Shown here piece after piece: positions 7,734 to 12,906 of a stretch of DNA of 12,906 nucleotides. The stretch is taken from the NCBI GenBank assembly GCA_029939635.1, contig JAOZSN010000081.1, positions 1 through 12,906 of the forward strand, read 5' to 3'. How positions within the stretch are numbered: the first letter of the stretch is position 1; each line of letters starts with the position of its first letter. The notes under the pieces are model-generated. The model ran no database searches, was not told the DNA's origin, and worked only from the letters and a program-made list of their open reading frames with translations. This DNA comes from Deltaproteobacteria bacterium (GTDB taxonomy: Bacteria; Desulfobacterota; Desulfobulbia; Desulfobulbales; SURF-16). The translations under genes and the position numbers were made by a program.

Positions 7734-8611
7734 GGTGTTATCTCTGTACCAATTCCTTCACGGGTAAATATTTCCAGAAGTAAGGCATGGGAAATGCGGC
7801 CATCAAGGATATGGGCCTTGCCTACTCCGCCAGTAATAGCATCTTGACAACATTGAATTTTGGGGATCATGCCTCCGTCTGCTATGCCTGAATCGATCAG
7901 TTCGGTTGACTGAGCAATATCCATGGTGGATATAAGTTCTTTAGCACTATCAAGGACGCCTTCCACATCGGTGAGCAGGATAAGTTTTTCTGCTGATAAT
8001 TCTGCGGCAACAGCACCAGCCACCAGGTCAGCGTTGATATTGTACGATTGGCCATCCTCGCCAACACCGACCGGGGCGATGACTGGAATAAAATCTTTGC
8101 TGTCCAGGGTGAGGAGAATCTCTGGGTTAACGTGGGTCACCTTGCCAACCCTGCCGAGATCAATGAGTTCTGGGGGGGCATTCTCAACTAAGGATTTCAT
8201 GAGCTGCATCTTCTTGGCCTGGATCAAATCACCGTCCCGGCCAGAGAGGCCAATGGCCCGCCCGCCGTGAAAATTGATGAGGCCGACAATTTCTTTGTTG
8301 ACCTTGCCCACCAACACCATTTCCACCACATCCATAGTTTCACCGTCAGTGACCCGCATTCCTTGAATATAATCGGATTTTATATTCATTTTTTTCAGGA
8401 ATTTATTTATCTGCGGGCCGCCACCATGAACAATAACCGGGTTGATACCGATATATTTCATCAGCAGGATATCCAGAGCAAAGTTTTTTTTGAGCTCTTC
8501 ATCCACCATGGCATGGCCACCATATTTGATGACCACGGTTTTGCCGTAAAATTCTTTGATGTAGGGCAGAGACTCAATAAGTATCTCTGCGGTTTCCGTA
8601 CCTGTCGTCAT
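7730..8611 (-). CDS. argB: Acetylglutamate kinase, arginine-sensitive type predicted
   Basis: ArgB phosphorylates N-acetylglutamate, normally the committed and regulated step. The 293 residues are of the long class. Motifs: VIKYGGHAM (27-35, phosphate binding), VIVHGGGPQINKFL (59-72), GMRVTDGETMDVVEM (84-98) and NINADLVAGAVAAEL (191-205). Two features known from arginine-inhibited, hexameric enzymes are visible: an extra N-terminal helix before the first strand (about residues 5-20, ETAEILIESLPYIKEF) and the C-terminal HALLLEIFTREGIGTEI block (275-291). The short E. coli enzyme lacks that helix and is not inhibited. Feedback inhibition here is therefore inferred, not shown. It is the first gene of the arg cluster. 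A sigma-54-like promoter lies about 150 bp upstream. AAGGA occurs before ATG 8611 but is somewhat far (about 14 bases) for a standard ribosome binding site. Confidence 0.96.
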   Translation of the reverse strand: MTTGTETAEILIESLPYIKEFYGKTVVIKYGGHAMVDEELKKNFALDILLMKYIGINPVIVHGGGPQINKFLKKMNIKSDYIQGMRVTDGETMDVVEMVLVGKVNKEIVGLINFHGGRAIGLSGRDGDLIQAKKMQLMKSLVENAPPELIDLGRVGKVTHVNPEILLTLDSKDFIPVIAPVGVGEDGQSYNINADLVAGAVAAELSAEKLILLTDVEGVLDSAKELISTMDIAQSTELIDSGIADGGMIPKIQCCQDAITGGVGKAHILDGRISHALLLEIFTREGIGTEITP

Positions 8612-8641
8612 TGGGAAGTAGTATATCCTTTATCTATTTTT

Positions 8642-8661
8642 GGTAAACCTGAAGGTATACC
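8642..8661. promoter_or_regulatory. 20-bp dyad in the argB leader
   Basis: The sequence GGTAAACCTGAAGGTATACC is an inverted repeat with 9-base arms and a single mismatch around a 2-base centre. It lies 31-50 bases before the argB start, downstream of the predicted transcription start. It may be a protein operator or a small RNA hairpin. It does not resemble the E. coli-type ARG box. Confidence 0.35.
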
Positions 8662-8713
8662 CGTGTGGGTCAGAGAAGTAAACCAGTATCGAGTTTTTCT
8701 CGTTTGAGAGGCG

Positions 8714-8744
8714 AAAAAAAAGTGATAGGCCGCCTTTTTGGCGG
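8714..8744 (-). promoter_or_regulatory. GC hairpin plus T-run in the argB leader (possible attenuator)
   Basis: Reading the minus strand, CCGCC-AAAAA-GGCGG (8744-8730) forms a 5-bp stem, followed after eight bases by eight T residues (8721-8714). It lies near positions +8 to +38 of the transcript predicted from the sigma-54 site. The distance between stem and T-run is longer than in a standard intrinsic terminator, so a weak terminator, a 5'-protecting hairpin, or chance are all possible. Confidence 0.35.
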
Positions 8745-8761
8745 TTCAGGGTGATTTGTCT

Positions 8762-8777
8762 TGCAATTTTGCTGCCA
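8762..8777 (-). promoter_or_regulatory. Predicted sigma-54 (-24/-12) promoter for the arg cluster
   Basis: On the minus strand the site reads TGGCAGCAAAATTGCA. Compared with the sigma-54 consensus TGGCACG-N4-TTGCW it matches at every specified position except the C and G after TGGCA, including the near-invariant GG and GC at correct spacing. The start of transcription would fall near 8751, giving a leader of about 140 bases before argB. Sigma-54 itself (rpoN) is encoded in the divergent operon. The activator and its upstream binding site are not identified; that site would lie within or before lptA. Confidence 0.6.
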
Positions 8778-8833
8778 CTCTTTAATCTAAGTATGAGGAT
8801 AATCTTTTTTAGGTATAGGGGTTGAAGACTTTT

Positions 8834-9436
8834 ATGATTTGTATGCAGCGTTACCATATCGTTCGTGTTGGTTGTTTTATGTTTATGGCGCTTTTGTTGT
8901 CAGCTAATCAGGTGTGGGCGGTTGAGCAGCAGAAGCGACCCCAGGAACCGATCCATATTGAGGCGGATCGTATGGTCTCTCGCCAGCAGGATAAAGCGGT
9001 GGTTTTCTCTGGCCAGGTTCAAGCCAAACAGGGTGAGATCCTTATCCATGGCGAGGAGATGACCGTATATTATAACGATACCGATGACACTGCTTCTTCT
9101 CAAGAGGTGGCTGTGGTGGGTGGGGTCAGTCAGATTGATCGAATTATTATCACAGGTAAGGTGGAGATTATTCGTCAAGGCTTAGTGGCAACCGGTGATG
9201 AGGCTGAGTATATGGCTCGTAGCAGTGAGGTTGTTCTGACCGGGCATGCTAAAATTTTGCAGGAAAATAATATGGTAACTGGGCATATTATTAAGATGAA
9301 TATGGATCTCGGTACCACTGAGATAGTGCCAGACATAAGTTCTGGTGAACGGGTTGTGGGCTATTTTTACCCTTCAACATCCAAGGCTGCAGGTGGTAAG
9401 GATAAGAATCCTGCCATCGGTATCGAAAAAAAGTAA
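8834..9436 (+). CDS. lptA: LPS transport periplasmic bridge protein LptA
   Basis: LptA forms the periplasmic bridge that carries LPS from the LptBFGC complex to LptDE in the outer membrane. The 200-residue product has a signal peptide with hydrophobic core at about 11-24 and a likely cleavage after Ala29 (VWA-VEQQ). The mature part is a beta-rich OstA/LptA-like domain: EPIHIEADRM (38-47) opens it, followed by repeated strand units such as AVVFSGQVQAKQGEI (55-69), VATGDEAEY (118-126) and VVLTGHAKILQENNMVTG (133-150). Start choice: ATG 8834 has GAAG six bases upstream; TTG 8822 (four residues longer) and ATG 8843 are in frame and possible. lptB follows after 76 bp. No lptC lies before it; the upstream neighbour is the divergent argB. 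LptC shares a related fold, but length, signal peptide and position before lptB favour LptA. Confidence 0.88.
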   Translation: MICMQRYHIVRVGCFMFMALLLSANQVWAVEQQKRPQEPIHIEADRMVSRQQDKAVVFSGQVQAKQGEILIHGEEMTVYYNDTDDTASSQEVAVVGGVSQIDRIIITGKVEIIRQGLVATGDEAEYMARSSEVVLTGHAKILQENNMVTGHIIKMNMDLGTTEIVPDISSGERVVGYFYPSTSKAAGGKDKNPAIGIEKK

Positions 9437-9512
9437 GACGTTTTCAGCAGGTGGATGGTGAAAATAAAAAAATCCTGGCAGAAAATGTTTTTAAGGTGAG
9501 AGCAGGGGTGGT

Positions 9513-10235
9513 ATGGCAGTTTTAGAGGTTCAGGGTGTTGTGAAGGAATATGGTGGGCGGCGGGTGGTGGATGGTGTTAGTCTGCGGGTAGAGACTGGTT
9601 CTATTATCGGCATGCTCGGGCCCAATGGGGCAGGTAAGACCACCTCCTTTTATACCATTGCTGGTTTTATCCAGCCCATTGCAGGTCAAGTATTGCTTGA
9701 TGGTAAGGAGATTACCAAGTTGCCCATTCATAAAAGGGCCTTGCTTGGTATCTCGTATCTGGCTCAGGATCCCTCTGTCTTTAAAAAACTGACGGTTGAA
9801 GAAAATGTGCGGATTATTTTGGAGCCGTTGGGGATTTCGAAAAAGGAAATCACCCAACGCACCGAGGCTTTGATGGAGGAGCTGAAAATCAGCTATCTGG
9901 CCAAGAATATTGGTCATGGCCTTTCCGGCGGGGAACGGCGGCGGGTGGAGATCATGCGTGCCTTGTCCACTAACCCGCAGTTCATACTTCTTGATGAGCC
10001 TTTTGCTGGTATAGATCCTCTTTCTGTTGCTGATTTGCAGCAGATTATCAAGGAATTGAAGAATAAAGGGCTTGGAGTGTTGATCTCTGATCATAATGTC
10101 CGGGAGACTTTAGCGGTGTGTGATTTTGCCTATATCGTCAATCAAGGAAAAATCTTGACCAGCGGCACTCCAGAGGAAATAATAGCTAATGAACAGGTTC
10201 GGACCTTATATCTTGGTCAAGATTTCTCAATGTGA
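9513..10235 (+). CDS. lptB: LPS export ABC transporter ATPase LptB
   Basis: LptB is the cytoplasmic ATPase that powers extraction of LPS by LptFG. The 240-residue protein has all ABC motifs: Walker A GPNGAGKTT (36-44), Q-loop SYLAQDPSVFKKLTVEEN (81-98), signature HGLSGGERRRVEIMRAL (135-151), Walker B FILLDEPFAGIDPLSV (157-172) with Glu162, and switch His194 in ISDHNVRETL. SYLAQ.PSVF.KLTVEEN and GIDPLSV together are typical of LptB rather than the similar branched-chain amino acid ATPases. The partners lptF and lptG are not in the window. ATG 9513 is preceded by AGGGG at good spacing. It lies between lptA and rpoN, the classic position, with only 6 bp to rpoN. Nothing is missing from the active site. 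Confidence 0.96.
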   Translation: MAVLEVQGVVKEYGGRRVVDGVSLRVETGSIIGMLGPNGAGKTTSFYTIAGFIQPIAGQVLLDGKEITKLPIHKRALLGISYLAQDPSVFKKLTVEENVRIILEPLGISKKEITQRTEALMEELKISYLAKNIGHGLSGGERRRVEIMRALSTNPQFILLDEPFAGIDPLSVADLQQIIKELKNKGLGVLISDHNVRETLAVCDFAYIVNQGKILTSGTPEEIIANEQVRTLYLGQDFSM

Positions 10236-10241
10236 AAAACT

Positions 10242-11699
10242 ATGCTTGAACTGAGACAGCAACTTAAATTAAGTCAGCAGCTGGTGATGACGCCTCAGCT
10301 CCAGCAGGCTATTAAGCTGTTACAGCTCTCACGTCTTGAGCTGGTGGATACCATTGCCCAGGAGGTAGAGCAGAATCCTGTCCTGGAGGATGAGACACCT
10401 GTCCTGACCATTGCTGAGGCTCCTCCTGCAGCACCAGCGCCGGATCAAGCTGCGCCTGATGTTGCTGCTGATCACACAACTGATGTAAAGTTGGATGACT
10501 CTTCCATCTCTGAGATTAATTGGGAGGATTATGCCAACGAGTATGAGCCTATCTCTTCTTATTCTCCGCGTAATGACTCAGAAGATGCCCCTTCTCGGCT
10601 TGATATTCTTACTGAAAAACCAAATTTAATCAGTCATCTGCAAGGGCAGCTTTCCTATTCTGATTTGGGAGAAGAAGAGGAAGAGGTCGCCTTTCATGTC
10701 TTTGGTAATATGAATCGGGAAGGATTTATTGAGGCCACTGACGAGGAGCTTGCCGAGGACACTGGCTGTGATATTGATCTGATTCGTGGTGTGGTGGATG
10801 AGATTCAGTCCCTTGACCCGGCAGGTGTTGGAGCCCACAATGTGCAGGAATGTCTGCTTCTGCAGTTGGGTCGTCTGGGCCTTGGCAAGGCATTGCCAGC
10901 CATTATTATTCGTGATTATCTCCCTCTCCTTGAAACAAAAAATTTTATTGCTATTGCCAAAAAGACACGCCATGGCGTCTCTGAGGTGGTGGGGGCCGTG
11001 CAGGTTATCGTTGGTCTTGATCCTCATCCTGGTTGGGCTTATGCCACGGAAGAGCCCCATTATATAACGCCGGATGTTTACCTGCAGAAGGAGGATGGTG
11101 AATACGTTATCCTTCTCAATGATGATGGCCTGCCTAAGTTGAAGATTAACGCCTATTATCGGCAGATTCTTAAAAATAAGGAGTCTGGTTCAGCCAAGAC
11201 CAAGGAGTACATTCAGGACAAGATTCGTTCAGCGGCCTGGTTGATCAAATCCATTCAGCAGCGGCAACGGACGATTTATCGGGTAATGGAATCGATTCTG
11301 AAATTCCAGTATGATTTTTTTGAAGAGGGTGTCAGTAAGCTGAAACCCTTGGTGCTGCGAGATGTGGCTGATGATATCAGCATGCATGAGTCCACCATCA
11401 GTCGGGTGACCAGTAATAAGTATGTTCATACTCCCCAGGGTACCTTTGAGCTGAAATATTTTTTTACCTCTTCCATTTCTCGTAAGGATGGTGGAGATGC
11501 CCTTTCCTCAGAGAGTATTAAACAGCGTATTCGCCTCCTTATAGGTGAAGAAAACCCTGATAAGCCACTGTCGGATAAGGCCATTGCTCAGGTATTTGCA
11601 GATGATGATATTAAACTGGCCCGTCGCACTGTGGCTAAATATCGTGAGCAGCTCGGTATTCTTTCCTCCAAATATCGTAAAAAACCAAAATTAAAATGA
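10242..11699 (+). CDS. rpoN: RNA polymerase sigma-54 factor
   Basis: RpoN directs RNA polymerase to -24/-12 promoters and needs ATP-driven enhancer-binding activators. The 485-residue protein shows the expected order: activator-interacting region I at about 1-50, Gln/Leu-rich (LSQQLVMTPQLQQAIKLLQLS region, 10-30); an acidic Ala/Pro linker (about 50-118); the core-binding domain (about 120-310, including LDPAGVGAHNVQECLLLQL at 190-208); a helix-turn-helix for -12 recognition (LRDVADDISMHESTISRVTSNKYV, 372-395); and the RpoN box ARRTVAKYR at 460-468 for -24 recognition. It starts 6 bp after lptB, with no clear ribosome binding site, so translation is probably coupled. Its stop overlaps the rapZ start (ATGA). 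The hpf and ptsN genes often found after rpoN are absent. The regulon is not visible, but one likely target promoter is in this window, upstream of argB. Confidence 0.98.
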   Translation: MLELRQQLKLSQQLVMTPQLQQAIKLLQLSRLELVDTIAQEVEQNPVLEDETPVLTIAEAPPAAPAPDQAAPDVAADHTTDVKLDDSSISEINWEDYANEYEPISSYSPRNDSEDAPSRLDILTEKPNLISHLQGQLSYSDLGEEEEEVAFHVFGNMNREGFIEATDEELAEDTGCDIDLIRGVVDEIQSLDPAGVGAHNVQECLLLQLGRLGLGKALPAIIIRDYLPLLETKNFIAIAKKTRHGVSEVVGAVQVIVGLDPHPGWAYATEEPHYITPDVYLQKEDGEYVILLNDDGLPKLKINAYYRQILKNKESGSAKTKEYIQDKIRSAAWLIKSIQQRQRTIYRVMESILKFQYDFFEEGVSKLKPLVLRDVADDISMHESTISRVTSNKYVHTPQGTFELKYFFTSSISRKDGGDALSSESIKQRIRLLIGEENPDKPLSDKAIAQVFADDDIKLARRTVAKYREQLGILSSKYRKKPKLK

Positions 11700-12571
11700 G
11701 TACATTAGAAAAGCAACTGGTTGTGGTTACCGGTCTCTCCGGTGCCGGCAAGTCCATAGCCCTCAATACCTTTGAGGATATGGGCTTTTTTTGTATAGAC
11801 AATCTACCTATCTGTCTCGGTGAAGAGTTGGCTAAGCAACTACAGGCCAATAAAAAGGGTATGGAACGTCTGGCCCTGGCTGTGGATGGCCGGTCATTTG
11901 ACTTTTTTCAACAATGGGCGGCCTTTATGGCGTTGTTTGCTGAGCTGGAGCATAGCTTTTCTCTGCTCTATCTTGCGGCTGATGAGGAGGTGCTGCTCCG
12001 TCGTTTTAGTCAGATGCGCCGTATTCATCCCTTGGCTACAGTCGGTGGGGATGCTGTTGATGGTATTCGTTTAGAGCTGAGTCATACCAAGGAGGTTCGG
12101 GATGCCGCTGATGTGGTTATTGATACCTCCAGCTTGACACCCACCGAGTTGCGTGCCCTGCTGCTCTCTCGCTTTGGCGGTGAGGATCATGTTCCCCAGC
12201 TGCCGGTGCGGGTACTCTCTTTTGGTTTTAAGCGGGGCGTGCCAGCCGAGGCAGATTTGGTTTTTGATGTGCGCTTTTTGCCAAACCCATATTTTGTTGA
12301 ACATTTACGGGCATGCACTGGGAAGGATGCTGAGGTGGCTACCTATGTTTTGGATACTGCTGCCGGGAGCAGCTTTTTTGCCTTGCTCACCCCAATGTTG
12401 AGTTTTCTGATTCCCCACTATCTGCAGGGTGGTAAAATGTCGCTCACCATTGCCATTGGTTGTACTGGCGGTAAGCATCGCTCAGTGGCTGTGGCAGAAG
12501 AGCTGGCCGTTTGGTTGCAGGATCAGCCTGTGCAGTTGCGTTTAAGTCACCGTGATATAGGTATGGAGTAG
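11696..12571 (+). CDS. rapZ: RapZ/YvcJ-family nucleotide-binding protein
   Basis: Members of this family bind nucleotides; in E. coli RapZ guides RNase E to the small RNA GlmZ and so controls glucosamine-6-phosphate synthase, while in Bacillus the YvcJ homologue has GTPase activity and a different, less clear role. The 291 residues include the Walker A loop GLSGAGKS (13-20), the family block FEDMGFFCIDNLP, SFGFKRGVPAEADLVFDVRFLPNPYF in the C-terminal domain, and GCTGGKHRSV (255-264). The C-terminus ends RLSHRDIGME and lacks the basic KRK tail that E. coli RapZ uses for RNA binding, so a GlmZ-type role is doubtful. It overlaps rpoN by 4 bp. No strong ribosome binding site precedes it, which suits translational coupling. 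PTS genes that often accompany rapZ are not seen downstream in the visible sequence. Confidence 0.94.
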   Translation: MSTLEKQLVVVTGLSGAGKSIALNTFEDMGFFCIDNLPICLGEELAKQLQANKKGMERLALAVDGRSFDFFQQWAAFMALFAELEHSFSLLYLAADEEVLLRRFSQMRRIHPLATVGGDAVDGIRLELSHTKEVRDAADVVIDTSSLTPTELRALLLSRFGGEDHVPQLPVRVLSFGFKRGVPAEADLVFDVRFLPNPYFVEHLRACTGKDAEVATYVLDTAAGSSFFALLTPMLSFLIPHYLQGGKMSLTIAIGCTGGKHRSVAVAEELAVWLQDQPVQLRLSHRDIGME

Positions 12572-12779
12572 TAGCTTTTTTAGATACCCCTTCACCATCA
12601 TCTCCCCTGGTATTCCCAATTTCATTTTTCGTTATCGTTAAACTATGCGTTTGAGGCCATCTGTCATGGGCAGATAAAACTTCTTTGCGTAGAGAACTTT
12701 TTCAGAGTAAAGTGCTCAACCTTTGTAATCCTATATATACGCTTTTGTTTCTATCATTCATTCCCCTGTTGGAGTTGTT
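12572..12779. other. Intergenic region after rapZ
   Basis: This 208-bp AT-rich stretch separates rapZ from the exported-protein gene. A short dyad (ATCTG...CAGAT, 12659-12675) and TATATA repeats near 12732-12739 could belong to a promoter, but no -35 partner is evident. I see no intrinsic terminator with a clear stem and T-run after rapZ, and no sigma-54-type site. Confidence 0.5.
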
Positions 12780-12906
12780 ATGAGAAAAGTATCCTTGCTT
12801 CACTCTCGGTTTTCCGTGCTGATGTTTGTCTTGTTTTTGCTGTCCATTACCACCGTTGAACATGCTCTTGCCGGTTCGAAATCTCCTGCGACTCTGACCC
12901 TTGAGC
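12780..12906 (+). CDS. Exported protein of unknown function, N-terminus only (cut by window edge)
   Basis: The frame opens at ATG 12780 and stays open for 42 codons to the right edge. A good ribosome binding site (GGAG, 12771-12774) precedes it with 5 bases of spacing, one of the best in the window. The peptide starts with Arg and Lys, has a hydrophobic stretch (about residues 12-24, FSVLMFVLFLLSI) and a likely signal peptidase I site after residue 31 (ALA-GS). No lipobox cysteine is present. The gene is separated by about 208 bp from rapZ and probably has its own promoter. The visible mature part (GSKSPATLTLE) is too short to assign a family. Confidence 0.75.
   Translation, partial: MRKVSLLHSRFSVLMFVLFLLSITTVEHALAGSKSPATLTLE

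Larger units (their letters stand above)
8612..8833. other. Divergent intergenic control region between argB and lptA
   Basis: This 222-bp stretch separates the minus-strand arg cluster from the plus-strand lptA-lptB-rpoN-rapZ operon. It contains the sigma-54-like site, the GC hairpin with T-run and the 20-bp dyad described separately. For the plus strand, GATAAT at 8798-8803 could be a -10 element for lptA, but I see no matching -35 element, so no promoter is called. No convincing gene lies in it. Confidence 0.7.

Noticed and set aside
8612..8833. Search for an ArgR-type ARG box (TGAAT-rich 18-bp palindrome) upstream of argB
   Set aside because: No convincing match on either strand. The only strong dyad (8642-8661) has a different sequence.
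8630..8857. 75-codon minus-strand open frame between lptA and argB, ending in a segment (VYFSDPHGYTFRF) that faintly recalls glyoxalase-fold proteins
   Set aside because: It starts inside the lptA signal-peptide region, spans the predicted sigma-54 promoter and the GC hairpin, has no start codon with a ribosome binding site, and the resemblance covers only about a dozen residues. It could be a decayed gene remnant, but the evidence is too thin.
9522..10094. 190-codon open frame on the minus strand opposite lptB
   Set aside because: It lies entirely inside lptB, whose ABC motifs are all intact. The peptide has no recognisable domain and is rich in residues expected from reverse reading of an ATPase gene. 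It is a shadow frame.
10626..11060. 144-codon minus-strand open frame opposite rpoN
   Set aside because: It is wholly within the conserved core-binding part of rpoN and shows no motif, signal peptide or ribosome binding site.
12572..12625. Possible terminator after rapZ (T-run after the stop and ATACC/GGTAT pairing)
   Set aside because: The T-run precedes the pairing bases and the stem would be only 5 bp around a long loop, so it is not a credible intrinsic terminator.

Overview
The window holds two divergent sets of conserved housekeeping genes in a Gram-negative bacterium. An outer membrane is implied by the LPS-transport genes lptA and lptB and by a lipoprotein. Gene order (lptA-lptB-rpoN-rapZ; a lipoprotein gene before lysA-dapF; a compact argBDFGH cluster) and the look of the proteins suggest a deltaproteobacterium (Desulfobacterota), perhaps a Desulfobulbales-type sulfate reducer. 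That placement is inference from recall; no 16S or database search was possible.

Minus strand, read from about 8611 down to 1: argB, argD, argF, argG, argH, a lipoprotein with fibronectin-III-like repeats, lysA, and the 5' part of dapF, which runs off the left edge. The arg genes lie in the order of the reactions they catalyse (N-acetylglutamate kinase, acetylornithine aminotransferase, ornithine carbamoyltransferase, argininosuccinate synthase, argininosuccinate lyase). argA/argJ and argC are not here. lysA and dapF form the end of the diaminopimelate/lysine pathway. Overlaps and short gaps (argB/argD 4 bp, argH/lipoprotein 1 bp, lysA/dapF 18 bp) suggest a single long operon.

Plus strand, 8834 to 12571: lptA, lptB, rpoN and rapZ, closely packed. 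The familiar proteobacterial version of this cluster also carries lptC before lptA and hpf/ptsN between rpoN and rapZ; those are absent here. After about 200 bp a new gene with a signal peptide begins at 12780 and runs off the right edge.

The 222 bp between argB and lptA is the main control region. It holds a very good match to a sigma-54 (-24/-12) promoter pointing into the arg genes, a GC hairpin with a T-run, and a 20-bp dyad just before argB. Since rpoN, the sigma-54 gene, is in the facing operon, nitrogen-linked control of arginine synthesis is a reasonable hypothesis.

The three longest gaps inside the arg cluster (argD/argF, argF/argG, argG/argH) each hold short-period repeats or long imperfect inverted repeats, the only non-coding structure here that looks acquired rather than inherited with the genes. 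I saw no transposase, phage gene, CRISPR array, tRNA or rRNA. Nothing here is a clear new multi-gene system; the best leads are the sigma-54 site, the LptM-like FN3 lipoprotein and the intergenic repeats.
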